Shown: piece after piece, positions 5,371-6,792 of the stretch
How the letters are laid out: every line of letters starts with the position of its first letter
How positions within the stretch are numbered: the first letter of the stretch is position 1
Assembly: GCA_021737905.1 (NCBI GenBank)
Contig: JAIPDA010000133.1
Location: 1-6,792, forward strand
Direction of reading: 5' to 3'
DNA length: 6,792 nucleotides
Source: Rhodoferax sp.
GTDB lineage: Bacteria > Pseudomonadota > Gammaproteobacteria > Burkholderiales > Burkholderiaceae_C
The notes under the pieces: generated by a model
The model's input: the letters and a program-made list of their open reading frames with translations, nothing else
What the model was told of the DNA's origin: nothing
Database searches by the model: none
Made by a program: the position numbers and the translations under genes

Positions 5371-6297
5371 ATGGACAAACTCAAGCAGCTCGAATCTTTT
5401 GTCTCTGTGGCCACCCGGGGCAGTTTGACGGGGGCCGCCAATGCGGCCGGCGTGGCGCCCGCCATCATGGGCAGGCGCATTGACGCGCTCGAGGGCCGGC
5501 TCGGCGTCAAGCTGCTGGTGCGTACCACGCGCCGCATCAGCCTGACGCACGAGGGCAGTGCTTTTTTAGAAGACTGCCAACGCCTGCTGGCCGACATGGC
5601 CAATGCCGAAGCCAGCGTCTCGGCCGGCGGCGTGAAAGCCAGCGGGCATTTGCGCATCACCGCGCCGGCCGGCTTCGGCCGTCGTCATGTCGCGCCCTTG
5701 ATCACACGCTTTAGGGAGCAGCACGCAGACGTCACCCTGTCGCTGAACCTGAGCGACCGCGTCATCGATCTGGCCGGCGAGGGCTTTGACTGCGCGGTGC
5801 GCGTAGGTGACATGCCGGACTCATCCCTGGTGAGCGTGCGCCTGGCCGACAACCGCCGCCTGTGTGTGGCCACGCCGGCCTACCTGGCGCGCCATGGCAC
5901 GCCGCAGCATCCCGGTGACTTAGCGCGCTTTGACTGCCTGACGCTGTCCAGCGATGCCTCGCAAACACGGGGCTGGGCTTTCAAAGACCCGGGCGGCAAG
6001 ACCGAGGTACAACACCTCAAAGCCGGCGGTCCGCTGGACTGCTCTGACGGGCAGGTCTTGCATGACTGGTGCCTGGCCGGCTACGGCATTGCCTGGCGCA
6101 GCACCTGGGAGGTGGAAGCCGAGATTGCCGCCGGGCGGCTGGTCGAGGTGCTTCAAGACTTTGCCGCACCGCCCAACGGCATTTATGCGGTGTTCCCGCA
6201 GCGCAAACACTTGCCGCTGCGGGTGCGTTTGTGGATTGATTTTCTCAAGCACCACTACGGCCAGAGTGCCTTTTGGAGCGCTGCAAAGCTCAGCTGA
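5371..6297 (+). CDS. LysR-type transcriptional regulator
   Basis: This is a cytoplasmic DNA-binding regulator of 308 residues, a normal size for the family. The N-terminal winged helix-turn-helix covers about residues 1-60, with the typical order LESFVSVATRGSLTGAA, then the recognition helix around VAPAIMGRRIDALEGRLG, then LLVRTTRRISLTHEG. A linker helix leads to the effector-binding domain (about 90-295), with GHLRITAPAGFGRRHVAP at its start and a CLAGYGIAW segment near residue 235. The start at 5371 matches the family N-terminus. No Shine-Dalgarno is visible, and a CATAAT at 5360-5365 would place transcription at or near the ATG, so a leaderless mRNA is possible. LysR genes often lie divergent from their target, but here the divergent neighbour is a self-regulated toxin-antitoxin module. 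The target is therefore uncertain: the metabolic cluster to the left, the convergent hydrolase, or a distant gene. The effector is unknown. Confidence 0.95.
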   Translation: MDKLKQLESFVSVATRGSLTGAANAAGVAPAIMGRRIDALEGRLGVKLLVRTTRRISLTHEGSAFLEDCQRLLADMANAEASVSAGGVKASGHLRITAPAGFGRRHVAPLITRFREQHADVTLSLNLSDRVIDLAGEGFDCAVRVGDMPDSSLVSVRLADNRRLCVATPAYLARHGTPQHPGDLARFDCLTLSSDASQTRGWAFKDPGGKTEVQHLKAGGPLDCSDGQVLHDWCLAGYGIAWRSTWEVEAEIAAGRLVEVLQDFAAPPNGIYAVFPQRKHLPLRVRLWIDFLKHHYGQSAFWSAAKLS

Positions 6298-6309
6298 GCG
6301 TGCAGCTTT
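6280..6309. terminator. Possible shared terminator or dyad between convergent genes
   Basis: Overlapping inverted repeats sit at the junction of the two convergent genes: GCTGCA/TGCAGC (6280-6285 with 6301-6306), AAAGCT/AGCTTT (6285-6290 with 6304-6309), and the 12-bp palindrome GCTCAGCTGAGC (6288-6299). They could form a bidirectional stem, but neither strand shows a good T-run, so the call is weak. Confidence 0.3.
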
Positions 6310-6792
6310 AAAAAGCCTCTTTTTCTGCCTCGAGATAAGCCAGGCTGATGTACTTGCCGATGTTGTTGGCAAATCCCTGCATGGTTTTGGCCCGGCTCAC
6401 GACGCGCGGGTCTTGCAGCACCATGGCTTTGGCATCGGCTTCGCTCTGGCCGTCTTTCACGGCTTGCAGGCAGGGCTCCCAGATGCCGGCCATGAAGTCA
6501 CCATAAGTCTTGAGCAAGTCTTTGGCGGGCTCGCCGTGGCCTGGCACCCAGAGCTGCTCGCCGGTTGCCGCCGCCAGGGCTTGGTAGTATTTGAAAGTAC
6601 CGGGGTAAGAGCCTTCTTCCATGTTGGCAATGCGATTGGCCATGGCGATGTCGCCGACCGACGTGACTTTGTCCTGTACCACCTCCACACACAAATCAGC
6701 GGGCGTGTGCGCTGTGCCGTGGTGATGCAGGCGCAGACGCACATCACCGAAGGTCATGACCTGGCCGTGCCGCACGGCGGTGTTGGGCAAGA
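6308..6792 (-). CDS. Metallo-beta-lactamase-fold hydrolase, C-terminal part (gene runs off the right edge)
   Basis: The window holds the last 160 residues of a metal-dependent hydrolase; the 5' part, which would carry the HxHxDH motif, lies outside. Visible metal-ligand motifs, counted from the edge, are the His in GTAHTPADL (H28), the bridging Asp in SVGDIA (D47) and the late His in VPGHGEP (H85), in the order and spacing expected for the fold. A mostly helical C-terminal extension of about 70 residues follows (GIWEPCLQAVKDGQSEADAK and onward), ending in a charged EAEKEAF tail. A TTG near the edge is an internal Leu codon, not the start. The stop codon lies 10 nt from the stop of the convergent LysR-type gene. 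Substrate and exact subfamily cannot be told from this part. Confidence 0.85.
   Translation of the reverse strand, partial: LPNTAVRHGQVMTFGDVRLRLHHHGTAHTPADLCVEVVQDKVTSVGDIAMANRIANMEEGSYPGTFKYYQALAAATGEQLWVPGHGEPAKDLLKTYGDFMAGIWEPCLQAVKDGQSEADAKAMVLQDPRVVSRAKTMQGFANNIGKYISLAYLEAEKEAF

Overview
The window looks like a chromosomal segment of a GC-rich betaproteobacterium, most likely Burkholderiales/Comamonadaceae (Polaromonas-, Rhodoferax- or Variovorax-like). This rests on the codon use, the TRAP binding protein with its short Ala-rich signal peptide, and the general style of the proteins. It is an inference; no rRNA or marker gene is present to confirm it.

Positions 54-4471 hold five same-strand genes that read as one metabolic cluster: a periplasmic TRAP-transporter solute-binding protein; a Gfo/Idh/MocA-family NAD(P)-dependent oxidoreductase; a type II 3-dehydroquinate dehydratase (AroQ); a shikimate/quinate-dehydrogenase-family protein (AroE-like); and a DMT/EamA-family 10-helix transporter. 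A strong GC-rich hairpin separates the binding-protein gene from the rest. Having AroQ and an AroE homologue beside an uptake binding protein and a second dehydrogenase suggests catabolism of a quinate/shikimate-like or cyclitol-like compound rather than aromatic amino acid biosynthesis. The AroQ keeps every catalytic residue I can check. The AroE-like protein keeps the catalytic Lys and Asp but has lost the Ser-x-Ser carboxylate clamp and several other substrate contacts, so its substrate is probably not shikimate itself. The TRAP permease subunits (DctQ/DctM) and a dehydroshikimate dehydratase are not in the window.

Positions 4594-5157 hold a complete yefM-yoeB type II toxin-antitoxin module on the minus strand. 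Antitoxin comes first, the genes overlap by 11 nt, the YoeB catalytic residues are all present, and a TGTACA-containing operator lies over a perfect TATAAT -10 box. It sits tail to tail with the transporter gene. The 122-nt gap at 4472-4593 shows no gene; apart from a weak, imperfect TTTA/TAAA-type pairing just after the transporter stop, I see nothing in it.

Positions 5158-5370 are an AT-rich intergenic stretch with five copies of ATCAG/CTGAT. They lead into a LysR-type regulator gene (5371-6297, plus strand). That gene converges, with a 10-nt gap, on the 3' part of a metallo-beta-lactamase-fold hydrolase gene that runs off the right edge. I see no tRNA, rRNA, CRISPR array, insertion sequence or attachment site.
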